Assembly: GCA_016721605.1 (NCBI GenBank)
Contig: JADKHS010000027.1
Span: 1 to 28,609 of the forward strand
Origin: Nitrosomonadales bacterium
GTDB lineage: Bacteria; Pseudomonadota; Gammaproteobacteria; Burkholderiales; Gallionellaceae
Direction: 5' to 3'
DNA: 28,609 nucleotides
Each line of letters begins with the position of its first letter. The stretch's first letter is position 1. The position numbers were made by a program, and so were the translations under genes. Shown in pieces: positions 7,081 to 14,770 of the stretch. The notes under the pieces were generated by a model that did no database searches, had not been told where the DNA came from, and was given only the letters and a program-made list of their open reading frames with translations.

Positions 7081-9219
7081 TCATCGCGCCTCTTCCCGCT
7101 GCCGCAACACACGCCACAGCCACCAGCCCAGTAAAACGAACGTAGACCCAATTAACCACAATGGCCATAGCTTAGGCTGATTCCAACCGCTACGCAGTTC
7201 ATCACGCTGTGCTGCGTCTATGCGCAAATATTTAACATTGTTATTGGCCATTTTATTAGGCTTGCTGTTATGCAGCCAAGCATGGCGCAATACATAATCT
7301 TTAGGATGTTGCCCCCATATCCAGGGCGAATCGCGGCGCAAAATTTCCAGCATTTCATCAATTATTTCCTGGCGTGCTGGGCCGTTTTCCATATTTTTCA
7401 TCTTCTCAAACAGGTGGTCATATTCCGGACTATTGTAATTCGAGGCGTTCTCGCCGCCCTTCACGGCCTTGCCTTGCGCACCATGCAGCAAAAACAAAAA
7501 ATTCTCTGGGTCGGGATAATCAGCGTTCCAGCCGAAATAAAACATCTGCGTATCGCCTTTACGTAACTTATCCTGAAAACGGTTGTAGTCAGTGCTGCGC
7601 GCCACCAATTGCAGATTGAGTTTGTCGAGTTGCTTGCGTAACCAGTCCAGCCGCGATTTGCTGCCCACACCTGTGGCGGTCGTATCAAGATAAATAATCA
7701 GCGGTTGTTTTGTTTTTTCATCCAAGCCATCGGGATAGCCGGCTTCAGCCAGCAGTTTCTTCGCCTCATTAATTGATTTACGTTGAGGTGCGCCATTAAC
7801 CCAGTCATACACGTAATGATTGATGCCTGCTTCGCCTTCGCGGTAGCCAAAAATACCCGGTGGAATAGGCGATTGCGCGCTAATGCCACGGCCATTGGCA
7901 AAAATGGAAATAAATTCCTCAAAATCCACCGCGATAGAAATGGCACGGCGCAACTTGGTCGCACGTTCACTCGGCCCTCCCACAACCGGATCGAGCCAGT
8001 TGAAACCCATATACGAAGTAGAGGTAGCTACCGAGGTAGAAAGCTTAATACCTTGCGCTTTCATCTCGTCTGTAACGTTAGTTTCGCCGCCAACATTCAC
8101 CTGCACTGCTTGATCAAAACTATCAGAGCTGATGCCCGCCGCATCGTAATAACCTTGCAGAAATTTGTTCCAGTAAGGAATGGTTTCCTTCTCCAGACTA
8201 AACACGACTTTGCTGATGAGCGGCAGGGGTTTACCCGCGTCAGCCAGCAGCCCCGCTTCTTTATCCCCCACCTCACCTTCCGTCGGATAGACTTCGCCGG
8301 AAAAATGTGGATTGCGCGTTAGCACCATGCGCTGGTTGGGATCATTTTCCGATAGGTAATACGGTCCACTGCCCACCGGCCACCAATCCAGAACCAGGTT
8401 GCGTTCTGACATGCCATCCTGTGCATAAAAGCGCTCGGCTTCCACTGGCATGGGTGAAAAAAATGTCATCGCCAACCAATATGCAAACTGCGGATATTTA
8501 CCGTAAATTTTGATACGGTAAGTGCGGTCATCCACTGTTTGCACCCCTTCCAGCGGATAGTCGTGAAGATCAAGAAAAGTATTGGGATTCTTTTTTTTAG
8601 CTTGCTGCAAAGTTGCGATGTATTCTTTAAGGCCAACGATGTAATCCACCATAAGCCCTGCAATTGGCGAATGTATGGTCGGATGGGCGAGCCGTTTAAT
8701 TTGATAAACATAATCCGCCGCTTTCACTTCACGCGTACCGCTATGCGGGAAATCATTCAGTGAATGAACATTGCGTAAATCATTGCCTGTAAGAGCGTGA
8801 TATTCCAACTGGCCTTTGGCATCCCGTGCAAAAGCCGGATGCGGCTGGTAATTCAAACCGGAACGCAAATGAATTTCGTAAACACTGAACGCCACCTTTT
8901 CGGCAGGCGCGTCATCTGGTAACAGCTGGTTATTTTTGTCCAGATAACGCACTGTCGGCATTTCACTGGCTGCCTGCGGCACCAGCGTGTATGGACGTTT
9001 CAGGAAATGATATTGCAGCGGCGGTTGATATATCTGCGCGAGGAAAACATATTCATTTTCGCTATACGCTGAAGCCGGATCGAGATGTTTAGGCCGTTCG
9101 GTAAAAGCAGAATAATAAATCGACTTACCTTTATCGCTGACCGGGTAAGGATTATTCCACAAACCACCATCACAAGCTGCAAGCGCCAGGAGCAGCGGTA
9201 AGTAATGTAAGTATTTCAT
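7081..9219 (-). CDS. yejA: YejA-like extracellular solute-binding lipoprotein
   Basis: SBP_bac_5 family peptide-binding protein, the substrate receptor of the Yej-type importer. From ATG 9219 it begins MKYLHYLPLLLALAAC, a lipoprotein signal with lipobox LAAC, so it should be anchored to a membrane by lipidated Cys. The family core is visible: RPKHLDPASAY, ENEYVFLAQIYQPPLQYH, GSGPYYLSENDPNQRMVL, and a C-terminal domain with MFYFGWNADYPDPENFLFL. About 712 residues is longer than typical members. The extra part includes a hydrophobic C-terminus (LWPLWLIGSTFVLLGWWLW, then RVLRQREEAR), which looks like a second membrane anchor. A longer frame starts at 9270 and has AAGG upstream, but would place 17 residues before the signal peptide. 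It is the first gene of the minus-strand yej cluster and divergent from ygfZ. Confidence 0.88.
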   Translation of the reverse strand: MKYLHYLPLLLALAACDGGLWNNPYPVSDKGKSIYYSAFTERPKHLDPASAYSENEYVFLAQIYQPPLQYHFLKRPYTLVPQAASEMPTVRYLDKNNQLLPDDAPAEKVAFSVYEIHLRSGLNYQPHPAFARDAKGQLEYHALTGNDLRNVHSLNDFPHSGTREVKAADYVYQIKRLAHPTIHSPIAGLMVDYIVGLKEYIATLQQAKKKNPNTFLDLHDYPLEGVQTVDDRTYRIKIYGKYPQFAYWLAMTFFSPMPVEAERFYAQDGMSERNLVLDWWPVGSGPYYLSENDPNQRMVLTRNPHFSGEVYPTEGEVGDKEAGLLADAGKPLPLISKVVFSLEKETIPYWNKFLQGYYDAAGISSDSFDQAVQVNVGGETNVTDEMKAQGIKLSTSVATSTSYMGFNWLDPVVGGPSERATKLRRAISIAVDFEEFISIFANGRGISAQSPIPPGIFGYREGEAGINHYVYDWVNGAPQRKSINEAKKLLAEAGYPDGLDEKTKQPLIIYLDTTATGVGSKSRLDWLRKQLDKLNLQLVARSTDYNRFQDKLRKGDTQMFYFGWNADYPDPENFLFLLHGAQGKAVKGGENASNYNSPEYDHLFEKMKNMENGPARQEIIDEMLEILRRDSPWIWGQHPKDYVLRHAWLHNSKPNKMANNNVKYLRIDAAQRDELRSGWNQPKLWPLWLIGSTFVLLGWWLWRVLRQREEAR

Positions 9220-9296
9220 GGCGCCAGAGTTTATCCGAAATATCGCTATTCGTGGTAAAGTTACGGCCATTTTTAACCTTATGAATGGGCAGTAAG

Positions 9297-10367
9297 ATGA
9301 ATCCGATTTGGCAAGATTATCTACGGGAACAAGGGGCTGAAATACAAGATGGCATCGTGCAATATTTTGGCGCTGGGCAAGGCGAACTCATTGCCGCACA
9401 AGACGGCATGGTACTGTGCTACTTAAGCCAGCTTGGGGTACTCAAGGTTTCTGGTGAAGATGCTGAAACCTTCCTGCAAAACCTGTGTAGTAGCGATGTG
9501 CGTGAAGTCACCCCATGGCATGCCCAATTCAGCAGCCTGAACAGTCCAAAAGGACGAATGCTGGCAAGCATCCTTATCTGGCGTAAAGGGGTGCTTGATG
9601 ACGCAGACAAGGCTTTTTTCCTGCAACTGCCGCTTAGTTTGTGCGCCGACATCCAACAACGTCTATCCAAATACATCCTACGCTCCAAAGTAAAAATTGA
9701 AGACGTAACCGATCAACAGATCAGTTTTGGCTGGGCTGGGGAGGGTTCAGAGGAACAACTGCGTGAATACTTGGGTTCGGTTCCGGTAGAACCCTGGGGA
9801 GCGGAAGAAGTAGGCAACCGGGTATCAGACCACAATGATACTGGTGTCATACGCCTCGGTGAACAGCGCTTTCAAATCAACACAACGATCGAACACGCAC
9901 CCGCCCTATGGCAAAAACTTATTGTGGCCGGACGTCCGGTTGGTTCACCTTGCTGGGACTGGCTCACGATTCATGATGGCATTCCAGTGATCCTACCGGC
10001 TACCCAAGAGCAATTTGTACCGCAAATGGCCAATATGGAATTAATCGGTGCCGTGAATTTCAAAAAAGGTTGCTATCCCGGCCAGGAAATTGTGGCGCGC
10101 ATGCAATATCTCGGTAAACTCAAGCGCCGTATGTATTTAGCGCATATCGACAGTGATGGTCCACCGCAACCGGGTGACGAGCTTTACAGCGCGGACATGG
10201 AAGGTCAGGCCAGTGGCATGGTAGTCAACGCATCGCCCGCCCCAAACGGCGGCTATGACATGCTGGCGGTGGTGCAGATTAGTAGCCACAAAGACCAAAC
10301 TATCCACTGGAAATCCCTGCAAGGCGCAACGCTTCAGTTCAAGAGGTTGCCTTATCCCATTTATTAG
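9297..10367 (+). CDS. ygfZ: YgfZ/GcvT-like folate-binding protein
   Basis: Tetrahydrofolate-binding protein related to the glycine cleavage T protein. It helps maintain or repair certain Fe-S enzymes, as known for E. coli YgfZ. The signature KGCYPGQEIVARMQYLGKLKRR is present with the key Cys at about residue 259. The N-terminal half shows the GcvT-like fold (LGVLKVSGEDAETFLQNLCSSDV, FSSLNSPKGRMLASILIW). The length of 356 residues fits betaproteobacterial members. Two in-frame starts are possible, 9285 and 9297. I prefer 9297 because MNPIWQDYLREQGA matches the usual start of the family; neither has a strong Shine-Dalgarno. It is transcribed away from yejA with about 78 bp between the two starts. 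The gene is intact. Confidence 0.9.
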   Translation: MNPIWQDYLREQGAEIQDGIVQYFGAGQGELIAAQDGMVLCYLSQLGVLKVSGEDAETFLQNLCSSDVREVTPWHAQFSSLNSPKGRMLASILIWRKGVLDDADKAFFLQLPLSLCADIQQRLSKYILRSKVKIEDVTDQQISFGWAGEGSEEQLREYLGSVPVEPWGAEEVGNRVSDHNDTGVIRLGEQRFQINTTIEHAPALWQKLIVAGRPVGSPCWDWLTIHDGIPVILPATQEQFVPQMANMELIGAVNFKKGCYPGQEIVARMQYLGKLKRRMYLAHIDSDGPPQPGDELYSADMEGQASGMVVNASPAPNGGYDMLAVVQISSHKDQTIHWKSLQGATLQFKRLPYPIY

Positions 10368-10858
10368 TCTGAATGAAGCCATTGTTGATGGATCAAGTGG
10401 GCTTGCTTAAATTCGAACCCCTTTGCGGTGAAAACGGGAAAGAAAACGCTATGCGACTTGCCTCAACTAATAAATACTTGAAACGTTTGCGCTTGATAAC
10501 AACTTGGGTAATACCCAATATGTAAAAATATTCGACTTGAGCTAAAGATAACCGTCAGATTAATTACCAAACGCGCTGTTGCGATTGCTTCACAGTACAC
10601 GCTACAGCAGTCAAATTAGCTTGCACAATCGCCGTAAGATTTCCCCTGATTTTTAAGAAGCTGCTTGCGTTTGCGCTGGGTTACCAGCGCTACACCGGCA
10701 TTACACCCATAGCAATCGCCAATACTGAACTGCCCGAAATCACGCATGTCGATTTTTTTTACACCTTCCCGGTAATTGTCACTCCGCAACTTCCGCTTCT
10801 AACATTTACACCATTCAACCTCATGTTATAAAACATAATTTACACCGACTTTAATTTT
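10368..10858. other. Gene-free stretch between ygfZ and the PEP-CTERM gene
   Basis: About 490 bp with no supported gene. A 45-codon frame at 10388-10525 has no Shine-Dalgarno and no recognisable features. A longer open frame without a start runs to about 10829 and is not recognisable either. No terminator-grade hairpin was seen directly after ygfZ. Confidence 0.5.
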
Positions 10859-10874
10859 TGGCACAATTTATGCT
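10859..10874 (+). promoter_or_regulatory. Sigma-54 (-24/-12) promoter of the PEP-CTERM gene
   Basis: TGGCACAATTTATGCT matches the sigma-54 consensus TGGCACRNNNNTTGCW at every fixed position except one (A for the first T of the -12 element). The essential GG and GC are separated by exactly 10 bp. Transcription should start near 10885, giving a leader of about 90 nt before the ATG at 10978. PEP-CTERM genes in betaproteobacteria are known to be under PrsK/PrsR and RpoN control, which supports the assignment. Confidence 0.65.
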
Positions 10875-10903
10875 TTGGAAATGGCAGGGTTGCCATAAAT
10901 ATC

Positions 10904-10935
10904 TTTATATTTTTTAGTTAGCCAAAAAATATAAA
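10904..10935 (+). promoter_or_regulatory. AT-rich hairpin in the leader of the PEP-CTERM gene
   Basis: TTTATATTTTTT (10904-10915) and AAAAAATATAAA (10924-10935) are perfect 12-bp arms around the 8-nt loop AGTTAGCC. The hairpin lies in the predicted 5' leader, about 40 nt before the start codon. A smaller perfect stem, ATGGCA-gggt-TGCCAT, sits at 10881-10896 over the predicted transcription start. Both could be RNA structures or protein-binding sites. Confidence 0.5.
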
Positions 10936-10977
10936 AGATACGAACGGTTTGTATATTAATAATAAGGAATAATAATT

Positions 10978-11634
10978 ATGAAAAAAAACATGATTGCTGC
11001 GCTACTGGCCGTTAGTGGCATTGCGGCAGCTGGCGGCGCGCAGGCTACTGTAATTACAGGCTCTTTCCTCAATCCTATGCTGACAACTGAAATCAACCAG
11101 AGTGGTTTGCTGCCGTTGTTCGACATCAGCCTTGGCACGTTGAATTCAGTCACATTGACGCTAGTAGGTAACTCTAGCAGTACAACCAGTCTGACTAATG
11201 CTGCTGCAAACCCTCAATTTTTTAGCTTTCAGTCGATTCTCAATTATTTCTTTACCTTTAGCAATGGTGTGTCAGTGGGAACACCGGCATTTACAACCAC
11301 ATTGGCAACAACGGGGGGCTTCACCACGCTTGCATCAGGTGCAACATTGAATCTTGGAACAACCACCGATTCTGGCAGCGCAGTAGTAACTGGCCCGCTC
11401 GCTAACTTTATCGGATCCGGAAATTTCACCGTCGGTTGTACAACCCTTTCAGGCTCTACCTTTAATGGTGGCGGCGCTAACATTCAGAATGTTCAGAATA
11501 CAACAGCAAATTGTGGCGCGGATATTAGCTATGACTATACCCCTACAATCACGCGTGTGCCTGAACCAACCGCATTATGGTTGCTTGGTGTTGGCTTGCT
11601 AGGCCTTGTTGGTGTGCGCAGAAAATTTAGCTGA
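10978..11634 (+). CDS. PEP-CTERM sorting-domain surface protein
   Basis: A 218-residue secreted protein. Residues 1-24 form a signal peptide (MKKNMIAALLAVSGIAAAGG, cleavage likely after AQA). The C-terminus has the full PEP-CTERM signal: VPEP, a hydrophobic helix (ALWLLGVGLLGLVGV), then the basic RRKFS tail. This marks it for processing by an exosortase (EpsH/XrtA type), probably encoded elsewhere, and for export with extracellular polysaccharide. The middle is rich in Thr, Ser, Asn and Gly with only two Cys (in TVGCTT and ANCGAD), typical of such proteins, and has no recognisable enzyme domain. Shine-Dalgarno AAGGAA lies about 9 nt upstream. It is a single-gene unit between a sigma-54-type promoter and a strong terminator. 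Confidence 0.9.
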   Translation: MKKNMIAALLAVSGIAAAGGAQATVITGSFLNPMLTTEINQSGLLPLFDISLGTLNSVTLTLVGNSSSTTSLTNAAANPQFFSFQSILNYFFTFSNGVSVGTPAFTTTLATTGGFTTLASGATLNLGTTTDSGSAVVTGPLANFIGSGNFTVGCTTLSGSTFNGGGANIQNVQNTTANCGADISYDYTPTITRVPEPTALWLLGVGLLGLVGVRRKFS

Positions 11635-11667
11635 TCACCAGCTTTAAGTTCTACTCACAAGTTAGTT

Positions 11668-11720
11668 GACAAAGCCACCTGCTGATATTCAGATATCAAG
11701 GTGGCTTTGTCGATTTTTTT
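11668..11720 (+). terminator. Rho-independent terminator after the PEP-CTERM gene
   Basis: GACAAAGCCACCT (11668-11680) and AGGTGGCTTTGTC (11699-11711) are perfect 13-bp arms. Inside them a second 6-bp stem, TGATAT/ATATCA, extends the hairpin around a TCAG loop. A T7 tract follows at 11714-11720. It starts 34 bp after the stop codon. Confidence 0.9.
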
Positions 11721-11786
11721 ACACTGTTTTAATCAAAAAAACTCAGCATAATTTTTTGGTCAAGCTCATAGCCAAAATCCTTTTAA

Positions 11787-11968
11787 GGGCACCTCTAAAA
11801 ACTCAGATTTGCGGACATCCCCCTCGGGGATTGCCTGCTTAACCTGCCCCGTCACAATACGTTGTTGTCAACAACAAAATTTGTTACATATCAATAAATT
11901 ACATACCACTTCAACATTTTTTATGCGCGCTTAGTCTTGTTTATAGCCCTTAATTTTTAAAGGTACCC
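11787..11968 (-). mobile_element. MITE-like element, copy A (inverted, long form)
   Basis: Bounded by GGGCACCTCTAAAAA and an imperfect inverse ending AAAGGTACCC. Read on the minus strand it matches copies B-D after the histidine kinase: AACAAGACTA, a GCGC...ATAAAAAATGTTG block, TTGATATGTAA and ACAACGTATTGTGACG follow in the same order. It carries about 35 extra bp near one end (around CCCCCTCGGGG at 11819-11829). It has no coding capacity. Together with copy B it flanks the kinase gene as an inverted pair. Confidence 0.75.
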
Positions 11969-12100
11969 TCAAGTTTGAATCCGCCAAACACACTAAACCG
12001 GTAATTTATCATGCAGTGGTGGTAACTCTTATACCACTCTAAAATCTGGTTACTGTATTATTGCAATATAATCTTAACCTTATGAAATAACAAATAGAAT

Positions 12101-13627
12101 ATGGCTACCAATAAACTTCGTGCCTTATTAGTGGAAACCTCACTGGATGATGCCCAGCGCACACTTGCCAAACTGGAACAGAGCGGTTACGAGGTGGAAC
12201 ACCGGCGAGTAGATAATGCGTCCGCCATGCAAGCTGCCTTAACTGAAGATGAGTGGGATGTGGTGCTATGTAGCTATGACCCATCCGGATTTTGTGGACT
12301 GGCCGCACTCGAGCTAATGCAATCACAAGGAGTCGACCTCCCTTTTCTATTCCTGTCGCATGATCTACATGAAGAAACAATCATTCATACCATGCAATCC
12401 GGTGCGAACGATTACATTTTTAAGGGAAGTTTAAATAGGCTCGCTCCCTCAATCGCACACAATTTACGCGAAGCGCGTATTCGTTACGAGCACCGTCAAG
12501 CACAAATTGCCTTACAAGAAAATCAAGCGCGCCTGAAAGCCTTCATCACTAACCTGCCAGGCATGGCTTATCAAATATTACTCAAGAATGATGGCGATAT
12601 TTCCTTTCCCTATATCAGCGACGGCAGTAAAGCCCTTCTCGATTTGAACCCACAGGATTTAGAAAAAAATCCACACTTATTCATGAATATGTTGCACCCG
12701 GATGACCGTGGCTCATATGAACAATCCATGCGCACTTCAGCAAATAATCTTACTTTCTGGAACTGGGAAGGGCGTATCGTGATATTGCCGGAAGGCGAGA
12801 TTAAATGGATCAATCTACGCTGTAGCCCCCGAAAAACATTGCATGGCGAAATTCAGTGGGAAGGCATTATGTCGAACATCAGCCAAAGCAAGCAGGCGGA
12901 AATCGAAATAAAACATTCACAGGAACAATTACGTGAACTATCCTCCCACGTCCAGCTTGTACGCGAACAAGAGCGCCTTAACATCGCACGCGAGGTTCAT
13001 GACGACTTAGGAAGCACGCTTACCGCCATTAAGCTCAACATCGCTTGGCTGGGTGGACGGCTGAACAAGGAAACACCTGAACTGATTGCAAAAATTAAGG
13101 ATGTTGAAAACCTGGTTGATAAGTGCACCGCCGCCGCCAACGACATTTCCCACTCCCTGCGCCCAAGCACACTAGACTGCTTCGGAATCACCACAGCAAT
13201 GGAAATCGAGGTAGACGAATTTGAACAGCGTACCGGTATTTCTTGCGTATTTAACCACCCAGACGAAGATATCACTTTAGACCCGGATATCGCCATCGCG
13301 CTGTTCCGTATCCTGCAAGAAACGCTTACCAATATCATGAAACACGCACATGCCAGCAAAGTAAAGATAGATTTATATAACCAAGCGACCTGCGTCGAAA
13401 TGATTGTTAGCGACAATGGTTGCGGCTTTACCGAATCTGACCGCATCAAACCGCGTTCTTTTGGTCTGCGCGGCATTAAGGAACGGGTCGCCTACTTTGG
13501 CGGCAATGTGCACGTCAAGGGCACACCCGGCTCAGGAACCACAATTAAAGCATGCATTCCGCATCAATCTGAACCATTAACTGCTGGTAACTTTTTTTTG
13601 TCACAGCCACAACAAAAACTACTGTAG
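12101..13627 (+). CDS. NarL-family sensor histidine kinase with pseudo-receiver and PAS domains
   Basis: Cytoplasmic hybrid kinase of 508 residues with no membrane segment. Order: a receiver-like domain (about 5-125), PAS/PAC (about 145-270, with FPYISDGSKALLDL and HPDD), HisKA_3 dimerisation domain with the phospho-accepting His in REVHDDLGSTL (H300), and HATPase_c with N box ETLTNIMKHAHAS (N411), DNGCGF (D438) and GLRGIKERV. The receiver looks inactive: the acidic pair is replaced by E12/T13 and the phosphorylated Asp position by Ser58 (LCSYDPSGF), while Lys108 is kept. It should phosphorylate the LuxR-type regulator encoded 468 bp downstream; the gap is filled with three MITE-like copies, and the kinase stop overlaps the first. 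No transmembrane sensor implies a cytoplasmic ligand or partner. Confidence 0.9.
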   Translation: MATNKLRALLVETSLDDAQRTLAKLEQSGYEVEHRRVDNASAMQAALTEDEWDVVLCSYDPSGFCGLAALELMQSQGVDLPFLFLSHDLHEETIIHTMQSGANDYIFKGSLNRLAPSIAHNLREARIRYEHRQAQIALQENQARLKAFITNLPGMAYQILLKNDGDISFPYISDGSKALLDLNPQDLEKNPHLFMNMLHPDDRGSYEQSMRTSANNLTFWNWEGRIVILPEGEIKWINLRCSPRKTLHGEIQWEGIMSNISQSKQAEIEIKHSQEQLRELSSHVQLVREQERLNIAREVHDDLGSTLTAIKLNIAWLGGRLNKETPELIAKIKDVENLVDKCTAAANDISHSLRPSTLDCFGITTAMEIEVDEFEQRTGISCVFNHPDEDITLDPDIAIALFRILQETLTNIMKHAHASKVKIDLYNQATCVEMIVSDNGCGFTESDRIKPRSFGLRGIKERVAYFGGNVHVKGTPGSGTTIKACIPHQSEPLTAGNFFLSQPQQKLL

Positions 13628-13767
13628 GGCACCTCTAAAAATTAAGAATTCTAAACAAGACTAGGCGCGAATAAAAAATGTTGACACAACATATAATTGA
13701 TATGTAAGGAAACATTTTTTGTTGGCAACAACGTATTGTGACGAAGTCTGAATTTTTAGAGATGCCC
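13627..13767 (+). mobile_element. MITE-like element, copy B
   Basis: A 141-bp non-coding unit with terminal inverted repeats: GGGCACCTCTAAAAATT at the left and AATTTTTAGAGATGCCC at the right. Its first G is the last base of the kinase stop codon. It is followed by a 24-bp spacer (13768-13791) that recurs after copy C. Confidence 0.85.
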
Positions 13768-13791
13768 TGTAATGAATATTATTGAATATCA

Positions 13792-13925
13792 GGGCACCTC
13801 TAAAATTAAGAATTCTAAACAAGACTAGACGCGAATAAAAATGTGACGCAGCATAATTGATATGTAAGGAAACATTTTTATGGGCAACAACGTATTGTGA
13901 CGAAGTCTGACTTTTAGAGATGCCC
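13792..13925 (+). mobile_element. MITE-like element, copy C
   Basis: 134 bp, same orientation and order of blocks as copy B. The differences are mostly one or two bases missing from A or T runs, plus small losses in the centre. It is followed by a 23-bp spacer (13926-13948) nearly identical to the spacer after B, so B and C with their spacers form a tandem duplication. Confidence 0.85.
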
Positions 13926-13948
13926 TGTAATGAAATTATTGAATATCA

Positions 13949-14088
13949 GGCACCCCTAAAAATTTAGAGTTCTAAACAAGACTAGGCGCGAATAAAAAAT
14001 GTTGACACAACATATAATTGATATGTAAGGAAACATTTTTTGTGAGCAACAACGTATTGTGACGAAATCTGAATTTTTAGAGGTGCCC
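13949..14088 (+). mobile_element. MITE-like element, copy D
   Basis: 140 bp, same orientation, nearly identical to copy B in its centre. It begins GGCACCCCTAAAAATTT and ends AATTTTTAGAGGTGCCC. It ends 7 bp before the response-regulator ATG, so its end forms the leader of that gene; AGAGGTG (14079-14085) could act as its Shine-Dalgarno. Confidence 0.85.
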
Positions 14089-14095
14089 ATCAATC

Positions 14096-14728
14096 ATGAT
14101 TAACATATTAGTAGCAGATGATCACGCACTGATCCGCAAAGGCATGAAGCAGATTCTCAATGACACCGAGGATATACGCGTAACCGGGGAAGCTGAAAAT
14201 GGCATGCAAGCCATCAAGATGGCGCAAGCAAACGCTTATGATTTAGTACTGCTCGATATCAGCATGCCTGACAAAAATGGTATCGATGTACTTAAACAGC
14301 TTAAGCTCAACCAACCGCAATTACCAGTACTCATATTAAGCATGCATGAGGAAAATCAATATGCATTGCGTTCCATGAAAGCCGGGGCTGCAGGCTATCT
14401 CAGCAAGCAAAGCGCCCCGACACAATTGGTTACCGCCATACGCCAAGTCGCCTGCGGTAAAAAATACATTAGCAACGAACTGGCGGAAGAATTGGCCAAT
14501 GGCCTGTCACAAGGATATCAGGAGCTGCTGCATCAAACCTTATCCAACCGCGAATACCAAACACTGTGCTTAATGGCATCGGGCAAAAGTTTGAGCGAAA
14601 TGGCGGAGGCTTTATCACTTAGTGCCAAGACCGTCAGCGTTTATCGTGCGCGTTTACTGGAAAAAATGAAATTGAAAAACAATGCTGAAGCGGTTCGCTA
14701 TGCGATCAAACATCATTTGATTGAATAA
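14096..14728 (+). CDS. NarL/FixJ-type response regulator
   Basis: DNA-binding response regulator of 210 residues. The receiver domain is complete: acidic pair D8/D9, phospho-acceptor D54 in LVLLDISMPDKNG, S82 and K104. The C-terminal LuxR-type helix-turn-helix (about 145-205) contains LSNREYQTLCLMASGKSLSEMA and LSAKTVSVYRARLLEKM. It is the likely partner of the upstream NarL-type kinase. Its start lies 7 bp after MITE-like copy D, and the only Shine-Dalgarno-like sequence is in that element. Its targets are unknown; the nearby PEP-CTERM gene has a sigma-54 promoter, which this class of regulator does not activate. The gene is convergent with ackA. Confidence 0.92.
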   Translation: MINILVADDHALIRKGMKQILNDTEDIRVTGEAENGMQAIKMAQANAYDLVLLDISMPDKNGIDVLKQLKLNQPQLPVLILSMHEENQYALRSMKAGAAGYLSKQSAPTQLVTAIRQVACGKKYISNELAEELANGLSQGYQELLHQTLSNREYQTLCLMASGKSLSEMAEALSLSAKTVSVYRARLLEKMKLKNNAEAVRYAIKHHLIE

Positions 14729-14770
14729 TGTCTTGTTCATAGATATTCAAAATTCAATAAACTTAATCAT

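Noticed and set aside
7783..8322. Open frame of 179 codons on the plus strand
   Set aside because: It is antisense to yejA, whose frame is intact and clearly homologous to peptide-binding proteins.
10388..10525. Possible 45-residue peptide after ygfZ
   Set aside because: No Shine-Dalgarno, no hydrophobic or structured pattern, and an AT-rich non-coding surround.
12997..13476. Open frame of 159 codons on the minus strand
   Set aside because: It is antisense to the catalytic core of the histidine kinase.
13627..14088. CRISPR-like array
   Set aside because: The repeated units are about 140 bp with terminal inverted repeats, and the spacers are nearly identical, which fits tandem MITE-like elements and not CRISPR.
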